From Myxococcales bacterium (GTDB taxonomy: Bacteria > Desulfobacterota_B > Binatia > UBA1149 > SPBQ01), in contig SPBQ01000052.1 in assembly GCA_004525875.1 (NCBI GenBank), positions 1 through 9,606 of the forward strand: DNA of 9,606 bases. Reading direction: 5' to 3'. Of this stretch, positions 1 through 6,515 are shown in pieces (position 1 is the first letter of the stretch; each line of letters starts with the position of its first letter). The notes under the pieces were generated by a model, which was not told the origin of the DNA, did no database searches, and worked only from the letters and a program-made list of their open reading frames with translations. The translations under genes and the position numbers were made by a program.

Positions 1-36
1 ATGCAACATCGAGGGGCGTGGTGGGGTGACGCCGGA

Positions 37-489
37 TCAGGCCGGCCGCTTGAGGACCATGAAGGTGCTCTTCATCGACAGCACGATGTCCGCGCGCTGG
101 TTCCTGAGCTCCATCTGCGACTGGATGATCCCGAGCTCGGGCCGGCTCTTCGATTCGCGTTTCGCGACACACGTGGCCGACGCGCAGATACGATCGCCAG
201 CCCGCGCGGGATTCGGAATGCGAAGATCGTCGAAGCCGAGTGCGGCCACGGCTGCCGTGCGGTGCGGCATCTGCGTCGCCATCCAGGACGAGATCGCGAA
301 CAGGTGTGCCGAGGCCGCCACGAGGCCGCCGAACAGCGAGGACTCGGCCGCCTTCTCGTCGAGATGGAACGGCTGCGGATCCCAGCGACGGCCGACCTCG
401 ACGATTTCGTCCCTGGTGAGCTCGTACACGCCCTGGAACGGCTCGGCCTCGCCGATCTCGTAGTCCTCGAAGTACTTGAAGGGTTTCAT
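37..489 (-). CDS. MaoC-like hotdog-fold dehydratase/hydratase
   Basis: This 150-residue protein resembles single-domain MaoC/(R)-specific enoyl-CoA hydratases, which hydrate or dehydrate acyl-CoA esters in the cytoplasm. The N-terminus (YFEDYEIGE) is the usual MaoC opening. The hydratase motif follows at about residues 36-62 as WDPQPFHLDEKAA then GGLVAASAH, with Asp37 and His42 in the positions of the catalytic Asp/His pair. The C-terminal half contains NPARAGDRI, the typical beta-strand entry of the family, and about 150 residues is the usual length. The ATG at 489 gives the conserved N-terminus, although no strong Shine-Dalgarno sequence precedes it. It lies 45 bp downstream of the TetR gene on the same strand, so the two are probably co-transcribed and a CoA-linked effector for the regulator is plausible. 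Substrate is unknown. The stop is TGA. Confidence 0.88.
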   Translation of the reverse strand: MKPFKYFEDYEIGEAEPFQGVYELTRDEIVEVGRRWDPQPFHLDEKAAESSLFGGLVAASAHLFAISSWMATQMPHRTAAVAALGFDDLRIPNPARAGDRICASATCVAKRESKSRPELGIIQSQMELRNQRADIVLSMKSTFMVLKRPA

Positions 490-534
490 GCTGGCATAGA
501 TCCACCGCGTGCTCGCGCAGCCGGGCGCGGCGTT

Positions 535-1158
535 CTACCCGGCGCCGCCGGCACAGGCGAGCAACGACTCGATGGCCAGGCGCACGGTCGCCACAGCGCG
601 GGGCTTCGACAACCGCTGGTGCGCGCGGAGCTGCTCCCAGAACGACCAGCTCATGACAGCGCTGAGCGCCGCGACGAGTTCCTCGTCGCGGCCGCCATCG
701 CCTGCGGCGCTCCTCACACCGAGCGCGGCGCGGAGCTCGCGCGTACGCTGGCTACGCATCCAGGCGTGACGACTACGGATCGTGGCCGAGAACGGCGCCC
801 GCAGCTGTGCGGCGCGGCGCACCGGCGTGATCAGTTCGGAGACTTCGCACCATCGTTCGACGAAGCGGTCGAGACGCTCGCCTGGCGTCGCATCGGGCAG
901 CGCCAGAGGCGGCGCCAGAGCGGTGATCTTGGCGGCATGAATGTCGGAGACCGCCTCCAGGAGCCCCTCGAGGTCTTCGAAATGCCGGAACACTGCACGC
1001 TCCGAAACCCCCGCCTGCGCCGCCACTTCCCGCGCCGTCGGCCGCGGGTTGCCACTCTCGAGAAGGGCCAGCATGGCCCGAGCCACGGCCTCGCGGGTGC
1101 GCGAGGAACGCTGCTGGCGGCCGTCGGGCTGCGCGGAAGCTCCAGAGGAGATCGCCAT
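535..1158 (-). CDS. TetR/AcrR-family transcriptional regulator
   Basis: This 207-residue protein has a basic N-terminal tail, then a TetR_N helix-turn-helix at about residues 20-67. The signature is PTAREVAAQAGVSERAVFRHF at about 40-60, followed by EDLEGLLEAV. The remaining helices form the ligand-binding and dimerisation domain, whose sequence is not conserved enough to name an effector. The ORF stays open far upstream to 1770, but an ATG at 1158 gives a normal family length and lies just downstream of a good minus-strand promoter, so I chose it. The leader would be only about 7 nt and there is no Shine-Dalgarno sequence, so translation may be nearly leaderless. The operator-like palindrome in its promoter suggests autorepression. 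It precedes the MaoC gene on the same strand and is divergent from the exported-protein operon. The stop is TAG. Confidence 0.9.
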   Translation of the reverse strand: MAISSGASAQPDGRQQRSSRTREAVARAMLALLESGNPRPTAREVAAQAGVSERAVFRHFEDLEGLLEAVSDIHAAKITALAPPLALPDATPGERLDRFVERWCEVSELITPVRRAAQLRAPFSATIRSRHAWMRSQRTRELRAALGVRSAAGDGGRDEELVAALSAVMSWSFWEQLRAHQRLSKPRAVATVRLAIESLLACAGGAG

Positions 1159-1171
1159 CGTCGTGCCGACG

Positions 1172-1200
1172 AAAATATCAATTGTCAGCGCTACTGACAA
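1172..1200 (-). promoter_or_regulatory. Predicted sigma70-type promoter of the TetR gene
   Basis: Reading the minus strand, TTGTCA (1200-1195) is followed after exactly 17 bp by TATTTT (1177-1172). This is a good -35/-10 arrangement in an AT-rich island within otherwise GC-rich DNA. Transcription would begin near 1165, a few bases before the ATG at 1158. The -35 box and most of the spacer lie inside the palindrome at 1181-1201, so a bound regulator would block polymerase. Confidence 0.6.
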
Positions 1201-1201
1201 T
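1181..1201. promoter_or_regulatory. Putative TetR operator (perfect 8-bp inverted repeat, 5-bp spacer)
   Basis: The arms ATTGTCAG (1181-1188) and CTGACAAT (1194-1201) are perfectly complementary and are separated by CGCTA. Length, symmetry and position between a TetR-family gene and a divergent operon fit a TetR dimer operator. It overlaps the -35 box of tetR. On the plus strand it contains TTGTCA at 1182-1187, but the nearest -10-like TATGTT (1201-1206) is only 13 bp away, so a plus-strand promoter is not clear. Confidence 0.7.
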
Positions 1202-1261
1202 ATGTTAGCCATCAATCGTTGCACGGCGCCCCACACGCCCTCATGCAGCGATTTCGCACCC

Positions 1262-1274
1262 AGAGGAGGAGGAA
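1262..1274 (+). promoter_or_regulatory. Strong ribosome binding site for the Cys-rich protein
   Basis: AGAGGAGGAGGAA is an extended Shine-Dalgarno sequence ending five bases before the ATG at 1280. It fixes the start of a reading frame that stays open upstream to 941, and it is the strongest ribosome binding site in the window. Confidence 0.75.
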
Positions 1275-1279
1275 CTCGG

Positions 1280-2863
1280 ATGCTCTCACTGCAGACATCG
1301 CACGGCGGTGCGGCGCGGTGCCACGCGGTCGTCGCCACCATCGTGGCGGTGGCGCTCGCCACGGCAGGGGTCGCCGGAGCGCAGCAAACCAAGCAGCAGC
1401 AGGCCTGCATCAACGCCTCGCACAAAGCGTTTGCCGGCGTCGCGAAGGCGCAGGGCAAGCTCGTCTCCGCGTGCATCAAGGCGGGCGCGGCCGACAAGCT
1501 CGCCGAGGCCAGCGTGGAAGTGTGCACGATAGTCGACACGAAGGAGAAGGTGGCCAAGGCCGCGAACAAGGCGGCGGCCTCGGTCGCCGGCAAGTGCGCG
1601 CAGCTCCCCGATTTCGGTCCGAACGATCCCGCCGGCGCGACCGCGATCGAGCGAGGCAAGGATGCCCGCCAAGCGCTGATCCGTGACGTCCTCGCCAGCG
1701 ACCTCGACGCGGCGGTGATCTCCTCCGCCACGGACGCTGCGGGCGCGAAGTGCCAATCGGCCGTCGTCAAAGCGCTCGATAAGTGCTGGAACGCCTATCT
1801 GAAGTCCTACACCACCTGCGCAGCGAAGGGTCTCAAGGACTCGATCGCCGATGTCGAGGGTCTCGACGCGTGCCGCGGCGACGACCCGAAGGGCAAGGTC
1901 GCCAAGGTGTGCGACGAGAAGCTGCAGGCGGCGCTCGAAAAGTCATGCGCGGCAGCGGATCTCGACGTCATCATGCCCGGGTGTGTCTGTCAGGACGGAC
2001 GCGGCTGCCTGGAGCTCGGCGCGGTGGCGGCCGCCAACACGGCACTCGACACGGTCGCGAATCTCCCGACAGCGGCGCCGGTGGTGCCTGTCCTACGCGT
2101 GCCGCAGGCCGACGTCGGCGAGCCCTGGGTCAGACCGGCAACCGCAGATCCGTACGTCGCCTCGCTCGTGGTAGGCCGCGAGCACGATGCGCCACTGCTC
2201 TGCTCGCTCGGCGCCATGAACATCCACACGGTGCAGGACCCCGCCGCCGACGCCGCGTACAACGCGGGCATCCTTCCGCTCATCCTCGACCAGGGTGTGC
2301 GCATCTTCTTCCTCGGCGACGGGCCCATCGACGTTCTCGGCACCTCGCCGCCGATGCTCGTGCAACAGCAACACGCTCTACCGCTGTACGCCGGCGCCGG
2401 GGATTTCCTCAAGCTGGCCACGCGCGCCGAGACCCATCCACTCGCCCCGTTGAAGTACGGCCAGGTCGGCGACACGCTTCGGTTCGGCTTGCAGGAGTGC
2501 CTCCACGACTGCGCAGCCCTCGAGATGTCCACGTTTCCGCCGTTCGTCTTCAGCGGCCGCCTGCTCCTGCTTCACTTCGATGGCGAGCGATCGGCGATCG
2601 AGGCGAGCGTACCGCTGCTCGCCGCCGAAGCCTCGGGCACCTCGGGCGTCACCCTCGCCTGGGCCGGCCGCACCGTCGCCGACTTCCGTTTGGAGCTCGC
2701 CGACGGCACGGTCGTCGACACATTCAACCCCTTGCCCGCCGATGGGACGCTCGTCTACATTCTCGATGCGGGCGTCGACCCGGCCGCCGATGTCCTGACG
2801 CTGCCCGAGCTGAGTGCGTTCCTCACGCTCACCTCCAGCGATGCGATCGTACTGTTCGAGTAG
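1280..2863 (+). CDS. Secreted Cys-rich helical-repeat protein of unknown function
   Basis: This 527-residue protein has a Sec signal peptide: a short polar N-terminus, a hydrophobic core at about 16-31, and an AGA/QQ cleavage site after residue 34. Residues 43-243 are rich in Ala, Lys and Asp and contain 13 cysteines (43, 65, 82, 106, 158, 169, 180, 198, 211, 223, 235, 237, 243). They sit mostly 10-25 residues apart within predicted helices and end in GCVCQDGRGC. This looks like a disulfide-stabilised helical array. I recall similar KAFAKVAK...C...PDFG patterns from uncultured deltaproteobacterial-type genomes but know no function. Residues about 250-527 are a separate, mostly beta-like region with few cysteines and no recognised motif. 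The strong ribosome binding site decides the start. It is 43 bp upstream of the DUF3604 gene and probably heads its operon. The stop is TAG. Confidence 0.8.
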   Translation: MLSLQTSHGGAARCHAVVATIVAVALATAGVAGAQQTKQQQACINASHKAFAGVAKAQGKLVSACIKAGAADKLAEASVEVCTIVDTKEKVAKAANKAAASVAGKCAQLPDFGPNDPAGATAIERGKDARQALIRDVLASDLDAAVISSATDAAGAKCQSAVVKALDKCWNAYLKSYTTCAAKGLKDSIADVEGLDACRGDDPKGKVAKVCDEKLQAALEKSCAAADLDVIMPGCVCQDGRGCLELGAVAAANTALDTVANLPTAAPVVPVLRVPQADVGEPWVRPATADPYVASLVVGREHDAPLLCSLGAMNIHTVQDPAADAAYNAGILPLILDQGVRIFFLGDGPIDVLGTSPPMLVQQQHALPLYAGAGDFLKLATRAETHPLAPLKYGQVGDTLRFGLQECLHDCAALEMSTFPPFVFSGRLLLLHFDGERSAIEASVPLLAAEASGTSGVTLAWAGRTVADFRLELADGTVVDTFNPLPADGTLVYILDAGVDPAADVLTLPELSAFLTLTSSDAIVLFE

Positions 2864-2893
2864 TGGGCACGATCCGGCAAGGCGCGGCTCAAC

Positions 2894-2900
2894 GAGGAGA
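2894..2900 (+). promoter_or_regulatory. Ribosome binding site of the DUF3604 gene
   Basis: GAGGAGA lies six bases before the ATG at 2907. It selects this start over the open frame that extends back to 2814 and places a clean signal peptide at the N-terminus. Confidence 0.65.
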
Positions 2901-2906
2901 GACGAC

Positions 2907-5339
2907 ATGAATACCCACAGCAAGCTCGTGAACCGGCTGACCACCACGGCTGCGCTAGCGATGTCGTGCATCGCCGCGACGACCAGCCTGGCGCAGGGGC
3001 CACCTCCGTGGAACCGGACCGAGGCGAGAGCCGGCTGCAGCCAGTTCGAGCTCCTGCGCAGCCCCTACTTCGGTGAGACCCACGTTCACACCCAGTACTC
3101 CTCCGACGCGTGGGTCGCCGGAGCTCTCGGAACGCCGAACGAGGCCTACGAATTCGCCAAGGGTGCGCCGCTGGGTCTGCCTCCACTCGACGCGTTCGGT
3201 GATCCGACACGCAGCGCCCAGCTCAAGCGTCCACTCGACTTCACGATCGTCACCGATCACGCCGAGCAATTCGGCGAGGTCCAGATGTGCCAGGATCCGG
3301 GATCGGCGGGCTACAACGAGATCCAGTGCACCGACATGCTGGATCTGATCTCCGAGATCCCCTTCCCCCCGCCGCCAGCGCCACTTCCCGACGTGCGCGT
3401 GCTCAACTTCCTTCTCGCTTACCTCACGAACCCGCCGAACCCGTTCTCGTGGTGCGGGCCAGACCGGGTCGACTGCCTGAGCGCGGCCGCGCCGATCTGG
3501 GCCGACACGCAAACCGCGGCGGAGCTTCACTACGATCGCACGGCCGCCTGTACCTTCTCCACGTTCATCGGCTACGAGTGGACCGCAGGCGGCACCAACA
3601 CGCCGGTAGGCCCGGCGACATACCACCGCAACGTCGTGTTCAGGAACGAGTTCGTCCCCGACGCGCCAATCAGCTTCATCGAGGAACACCAGATCCAGGG
3701 CCTGTTCGCCGCGCTCGAGAGCGAGTGCCTCGATGCGGGCCTCGGCTGCGACGTGCTCACGATCCCCCACAACACGAACGTCAGCGTGGGGGTGACATTC
3801 GCACCGCTCAACGACGACAGCTCACCGTTCACCTCCTCCGACGCGGCGCAGCGACGCACGATGGAACCGCTGGTAGAGATGATCAACCACAAGGGCGAAT
3901 CGGAGTGCCAGCCCGGCGTGGGCACGTCCGATGAGCTGTGTGGATTCGAGAAGACCTACCGTCCGGTCACGTTCAGCCTCGCCCCCAACACCGACCCCGC
4001 CGCCTACAAGCCCCTCTCGTTCATTCGCAACGCGCTCAAGGAGGGCCTCGCGCAAGAGGAGAGCCTCGGCGTGAACCCCTACAACCTCGGCTTCGTCGGC
4101 GGCACCGACACGCACAACTCCACCCCTGGCCTCGTCAACGAGGAGGAGTGGGGCGGCAAGGGCCACAACGGACTGCGCGACCACAGCCCTGACTACCTTC
4201 TCTCCGAGTTCCCGCCGAGCGGAATGCCCACCAACCCGAGCGGTCTCGCTGTGGTGTGGGCCGAAGAAAACTCGCGCGACGCTTTGTTCGCCGCGATGCG
4301 CCGCCGCGAGACTTATGCAACGAGCGGCACGCGGCCGTTGTTGCGGCTGTTCGCGGGCGACTTCAAGGGCGACGTCTGCGCCGCCGGCGACCTCGTCGAA
4401 CAGGGCTACCGTCGAGGCGTTCCGATGGGCGGCGAGATCGGCGACCTGCGCAAGGGCAAGAGCCCGCAGTTCGCCGTGCTCGCCGTGAAGGATCCCGGTG
4501 GTGGTGGCGGTGGAGGAGCACCGAGCACACCGTTGCAGCGCGTGCAGATCATCAAGGGCTGGATCGACGATCTTGGCTTCGCCCAAGAGAAAGTCTTCGA
4601 CGTCGCCGGTAATGCCGCCAACGGGGCCACCGTCGACGAGAGCACGTGCACACCGGCCGGCGCCGGTTCCGACAGCCTCTGCACCGTCTGGGAGGACGCG
4701 GACTTCGACCCGAGCCAGCGCGCCTTCTACTACGCGCGCGTTCTGGAGAACCCGGTGTGCCGCTGGAGCACCCACCTGTGCAATTCGCTCGGCGTCGACT
4801 GCGATGACCTGCCCTCGGTACCGCCGAACTACGCGGCGTGCTGCAACCCGCTGTGGCCGAAGACGATCCAGGAGCGCGCCTGGTCCTCGCCCGTGTTCTA
4901 CCGGCCGGAATCGTTCTCGAAGTTCAAATCGAGCATCAAGCTGAAGGGCGGCGGGCAGGACTTGCTCAAGGTCGTCGCGACCATGGCCCGTGCGCCCGCG
5001 GCACTCGACCCGAACACCGAGGCCCTCTCGGTGACGCTCACCGACGACGATACGATCTACGCCGCCACGCTGCCGGCAGGCACGATGGAAGAGAAGAAGA
5101 CCGGTGAGAAGTGGTCTTACTCCAGCAAGGACGGTGCGATCGACGGCATCAAGAAGGCGACCCTGAAGCTGGGTCCGAAGGGCGACGCGAAGCTCGTCCT
5201 CAAGACCGTCAAACTGTTGCTCGACAATGCCGATGCAACCGAGCACTTCATTCACAGCAAGCTCTCGGCGGGTGCGTTCGAGGCCGAGCACATGCGCATA
5301 TGGCAGCCCAAGGGGTCGAGCTTGAAGCCCGAGAACTAG
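2907..5339 (+). CDS. Secreted DUF3604-family (PHP-like) metal-dependent protein
   Basis: This 810-residue protein has a signal peptide (residues 1-29, SLA/Q cleavage) and a full DUF3604 domain. In order the motifs are FGETHVHTQYSSDA (His59, His61), DFTIVTDHAEQFG (Asp117, His118, Glu120), GYEWTA (Glu224), YHRNVVFR (from 239), IPHNTN (His288), NHKGESEC, GFVGGTDTHN (Asp401, His403) and ETYATSGTRP (from 468). The HxH, DHxE and DxH elements resemble the metal-binding set of PHP phosphoesterases, so a metal-dependent hydrolase is likely; the substrate is unknown. Later Cys motifs (ENPVCRWS, GVDC, AACC) and IQERAWSSP complete the family core. Residues 673-810 form an additional beta-rich Lys/Leu/Asp domain. 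A poly-Gly loop sits at about 530-536. It is followed by PpiC and HupE-like genes, a known kind of neighbourhood for this family. The stop is TAG. Confidence 0.93.
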   Translation: MNTHSKLVNRLTTTAALAMSCIAATTSLAQGPPPWNRTEARAGCSQFELLRSPYFGETHVHTQYSSDAWVAGALGTPNEAYEFAKGAPLGLPPLDAFGDPTRSAQLKRPLDFTIVTDHAEQFGEVQMCQDPGSAGYNEIQCTDMLDLISEIPFPPPPAPLPDVRVLNFLLAYLTNPPNPFSWCGPDRVDCLSAAAPIWADTQTAAELHYDRTAACTFSTFIGYEWTAGGTNTPVGPATYHRNVVFRNEFVPDAPISFIEEHQIQGLFAALESECLDAGLGCDVLTIPHNTNVSVGVTFAPLNDDSSPFTSSDAAQRRTMEPLVEMINHKGESECQPGVGTSDELCGFEKTYRPVTFSLAPNTDPAAYKPLSFIRNALKEGLAQEESLGVNPYNLGFVGGTDTHNSTPGLVNEEEWGGKGHNGLRDHSPDYLLSEFPPSGMPTNPSGLAVVWAEENSRDALFAAMRRRETYATSGTRPLLRLFAGDFKGDVCAAGDLVEQGYRRGVPMGGEIGDLRKGKSPQFAVLAVKDPGGGGGGGAPSTPLQRVQIIKGWIDDLGFAQEKVFDVAGNAANGATVDESTCTPAGAGSDSLCTVWEDADFDPSQRAFYYARVLENPVCRWSTHLCNSLGVDCDDLPSVPPNYAACCNPLWPKTIQERAWSSPVFYRPESFSKFKSSIKLKGGGQDLLKVVATMARAPAALDPNTEALSVTLTDDDTIYAATLPAGTMEEKKTGEKWSYSSKDGAIDGIKKATLKLGPKGDAKLVLKTVKLLLDNADATEHFIHSKLSAGAFEAEHMRIWQPKGSSLKPEN

Positions 5340-5450
5340 CACGGACGGGCCGACGCGGATGATGGGGTTCGCGCGCTCGGGATCGTTTTCGCGACGTTGC
5401 GTCACCGCCGAAGGATGGCAAGATCCTGCGCGTCGCGTAAGCTCGCCCGC

Positions 5451-5552
5451 ATGAGGAGACTGCTGCGGGCGCCCGCCCTGCATTTCGTCGTCATCGGGGG
5501 GCTGCTCTTCAATTTCTGGCCGGCCGCCGGCAGCCCGAAGCCGGGCCACTAG
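5451..5552 (+). pseudogene. Detached membrane-anchor peptide of the PpiC-type isomerase, ending in an in-frame TAG
   Basis: An ATG at 5451 begins 33 codons reading MRRLLRAPALHF, then VVIGGLLFNFW, then a Pro/Gly/Ser linker, and ends at an amber codon, 5550-5552. A short basic start with H-F and I-G-G-L-L-F in one membrane segment is how I recall membrane-anchored PpiC isomerases of this neighbourhood beginning. The frame is identical to the downstream isomerase: codon 34 is TAG and reading resumes as AIVREPIVIT. I therefore regard this as the true N-terminus of the same gene, separated by a nonsense codon. No strong Shine-Dalgarno sequence precedes the ATG. Confidence 0.72.
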
Positions 5553-5558
5553 GCGATC

Positions 5559-6515
5559 GTGCGTGAGCCGATCGTCATCACCGCCGCGCAGCTCGCCCAG
5601 ATCAAGGATCTCTACACCCGCGACACGGGCCTGGAGGTGACCGAGGCCGACCAGCGCGCGCTGCTCGATCGCGAGATCCGCGAGGAGTTGCTCTACCGCG
5701 AAGCCCTCGCCCATGGCCTGCACCTGCACGACCGCAGCATCCGGTGGCGGCTCGTGAGCAAGATGCGGTTCCTCAACGCGTCGGACTCAGCCGGACCCGA
5801 TGAGCCGGGCGATACGACCGAAGACGCCGCGGACGACGAGGCCGACAGCGACGAGGGAGGCGATCCGGAGGACCTCTACCGCGAGGCCCTGGAGCTCGGC
5901 CTCGATCGCGACGACGTCGTCGTGAAACGCATCCTGATCCACAAGATGCGCCTGCTCATCCGCCTGCAAGCCGACGATGACATCCCCGACGAGGAAACGC
6001 TGCGCGCGTTCTACCAGGAGATCGGCGACGACTACATGCAGCCGCAACGTGCCACCTTCACCCATGTATTCACCAGCCGCGACAGGCGCGGCGATCGCGC
6101 CGAGCCTGACGCACGCGACGTTCTCGCCGACCTCGCCGCCGGGCCGACACCTCCCGCTGACGCGGTGAAGAGCGGCGACGCCTTCCCCCTCGGACACACC
6201 TATCGATCGCGCTCGCGCACCGGTGTGGCGAAAATATTCGGCGACGGATTCGCCGACGCCGTGCTTGCCGCCGAGCCGGGACGCTGGTCAGGGCCGTTCG
6301 AATCAGCCTACGGCTGGCACCTCGTCTGGGTCGACGAGAAGCAGGGCGAACGGGTTCCCGAGTTCTCCACGGTGCGCTCGCAGGTATTCCAGCGCTACGT
6401 GAACGAGAAACGCACGGCCCACCTCGAGAAGACGCTCGAGGAGTTGCGCGAGGAGTACCGGATCGTCATCGAGCCCGGCGACGCCGCAGCTGACACCGCG
6501 CGAGGAAACGGATGA
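5559..6515 (+). CDS. PpiC/SurA-type peptidyl-prolyl cis-trans isomerase (anchor lost to an amber codon)
   Basis: The uninterrupted part encodes 318 residues from a GTG at 5559. It begins REPIVITAAQLAQIKDLY, the usual start of the periplasmic part of these anchored parvulin-like foldases. A helical section follows, REIREELLYREALAHGL, and it is partly repeated after an acidic linker (about 76-102). The parvulin-like domain runs from about 160 to 285: RATFTHVF, then GDAFPLGHTY, FADAVLAAEPGRWSGPFESAYGWHLVWVDE. A C-terminal helix rich in Glu and Arg ends the protein. The role is presumably proline isomerisation or chaperoning of exported proteins. Starting at 5559 removes the membrane anchor encoded at 5451-5549, and the GTG has only a weak AGG upstream, so the natural product may be longer or the gene may be damaged. 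Its TGA overlaps the HupE-like ATG. Confidence 0.85.
   Translation: MREPIVITAAQLAQIKDLYTRDTGLEVTEADQRALLDREIREELLYREALAHGLHLHDRSIRWRLVSKMRFLNASDSAGPDEPGDTTEDAADDEADSDEGGDPEDLYREALELGLDRDDVVVKRILIHKMRLLIRLQADDDIPDEETLRAFYQEIGDDYMQPQRATFTHVFTSRDRRGDRAEPDARDVLADLAAGPTPPADAVKSGDAFPLGHTYRSRSRTGVAKIFGDGFADAVLAAEPGRWSGPFESAYGWHLVWVDEKQGERVPEFSTVRSQVFQRYVNEKRTAHLEKTLEELREEYRIVIEPGDAAADTARGNG
5682..5957 (+). repeat. Internal duplication of a 31-residue helical motif in the isomerase
   Basis: Residues 42-72 (5682-5774) and 103-133 (5865-5957) of the isomerase align without gaps, with 15 of 31 positions identical. Shared elements are LYREAL, GL, a central Asp, KMR and a closing Leu. Between them lies a 30-residue acidic, Asp/Glu-rich linker. 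I recall this element as usually single in related anchored PpiC proteins. Confidence 0.7.

Noticed and set aside
1..1197. 398-residue plus-strand reading frame across the window start
   Set aside because: It is antisense to the well-supported MaoC and TetR genes; its His/Arg/Glu-rich product matches no family and is a high-GC shadow.
941..1279. N-terminal extension of the Cys-rich protein
   Set aside because: It overlaps the TetR gene on the other strand, and the strong ribosome binding site plus signal peptide fix the start at 1280.
1159..1770. N-terminal extension of the TetR gene in an open frame
   Set aside because: It would cross the promoter and palindrome and overlap the Cys-rich gene; the family start is met by the ATG at 1158.
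5412..5427. AGGAT-N6-ATCCT hairpin before the isomerase gene
   Set aside because: The five-base arms are too weak and there is no T-tract, so neither a terminator nor an attenuator is supported.
5550..5552. TAG read as pyrrolysine or a genome-wide sense codon
   Set aside because: Six other genes in the window stop at TAG, and no recoding element or pyl gene is visible. I keep it only as one explanation to test.
3822..5729. 635-residue minus-strand reading frame
   Set aside because: It is antisense to the DUF3604 gene and runs into the isomerase. Composition (Arg, Glu, Val, Gly, His) is typical of the complement of GC-rich coding DNA, with no motif or signal.
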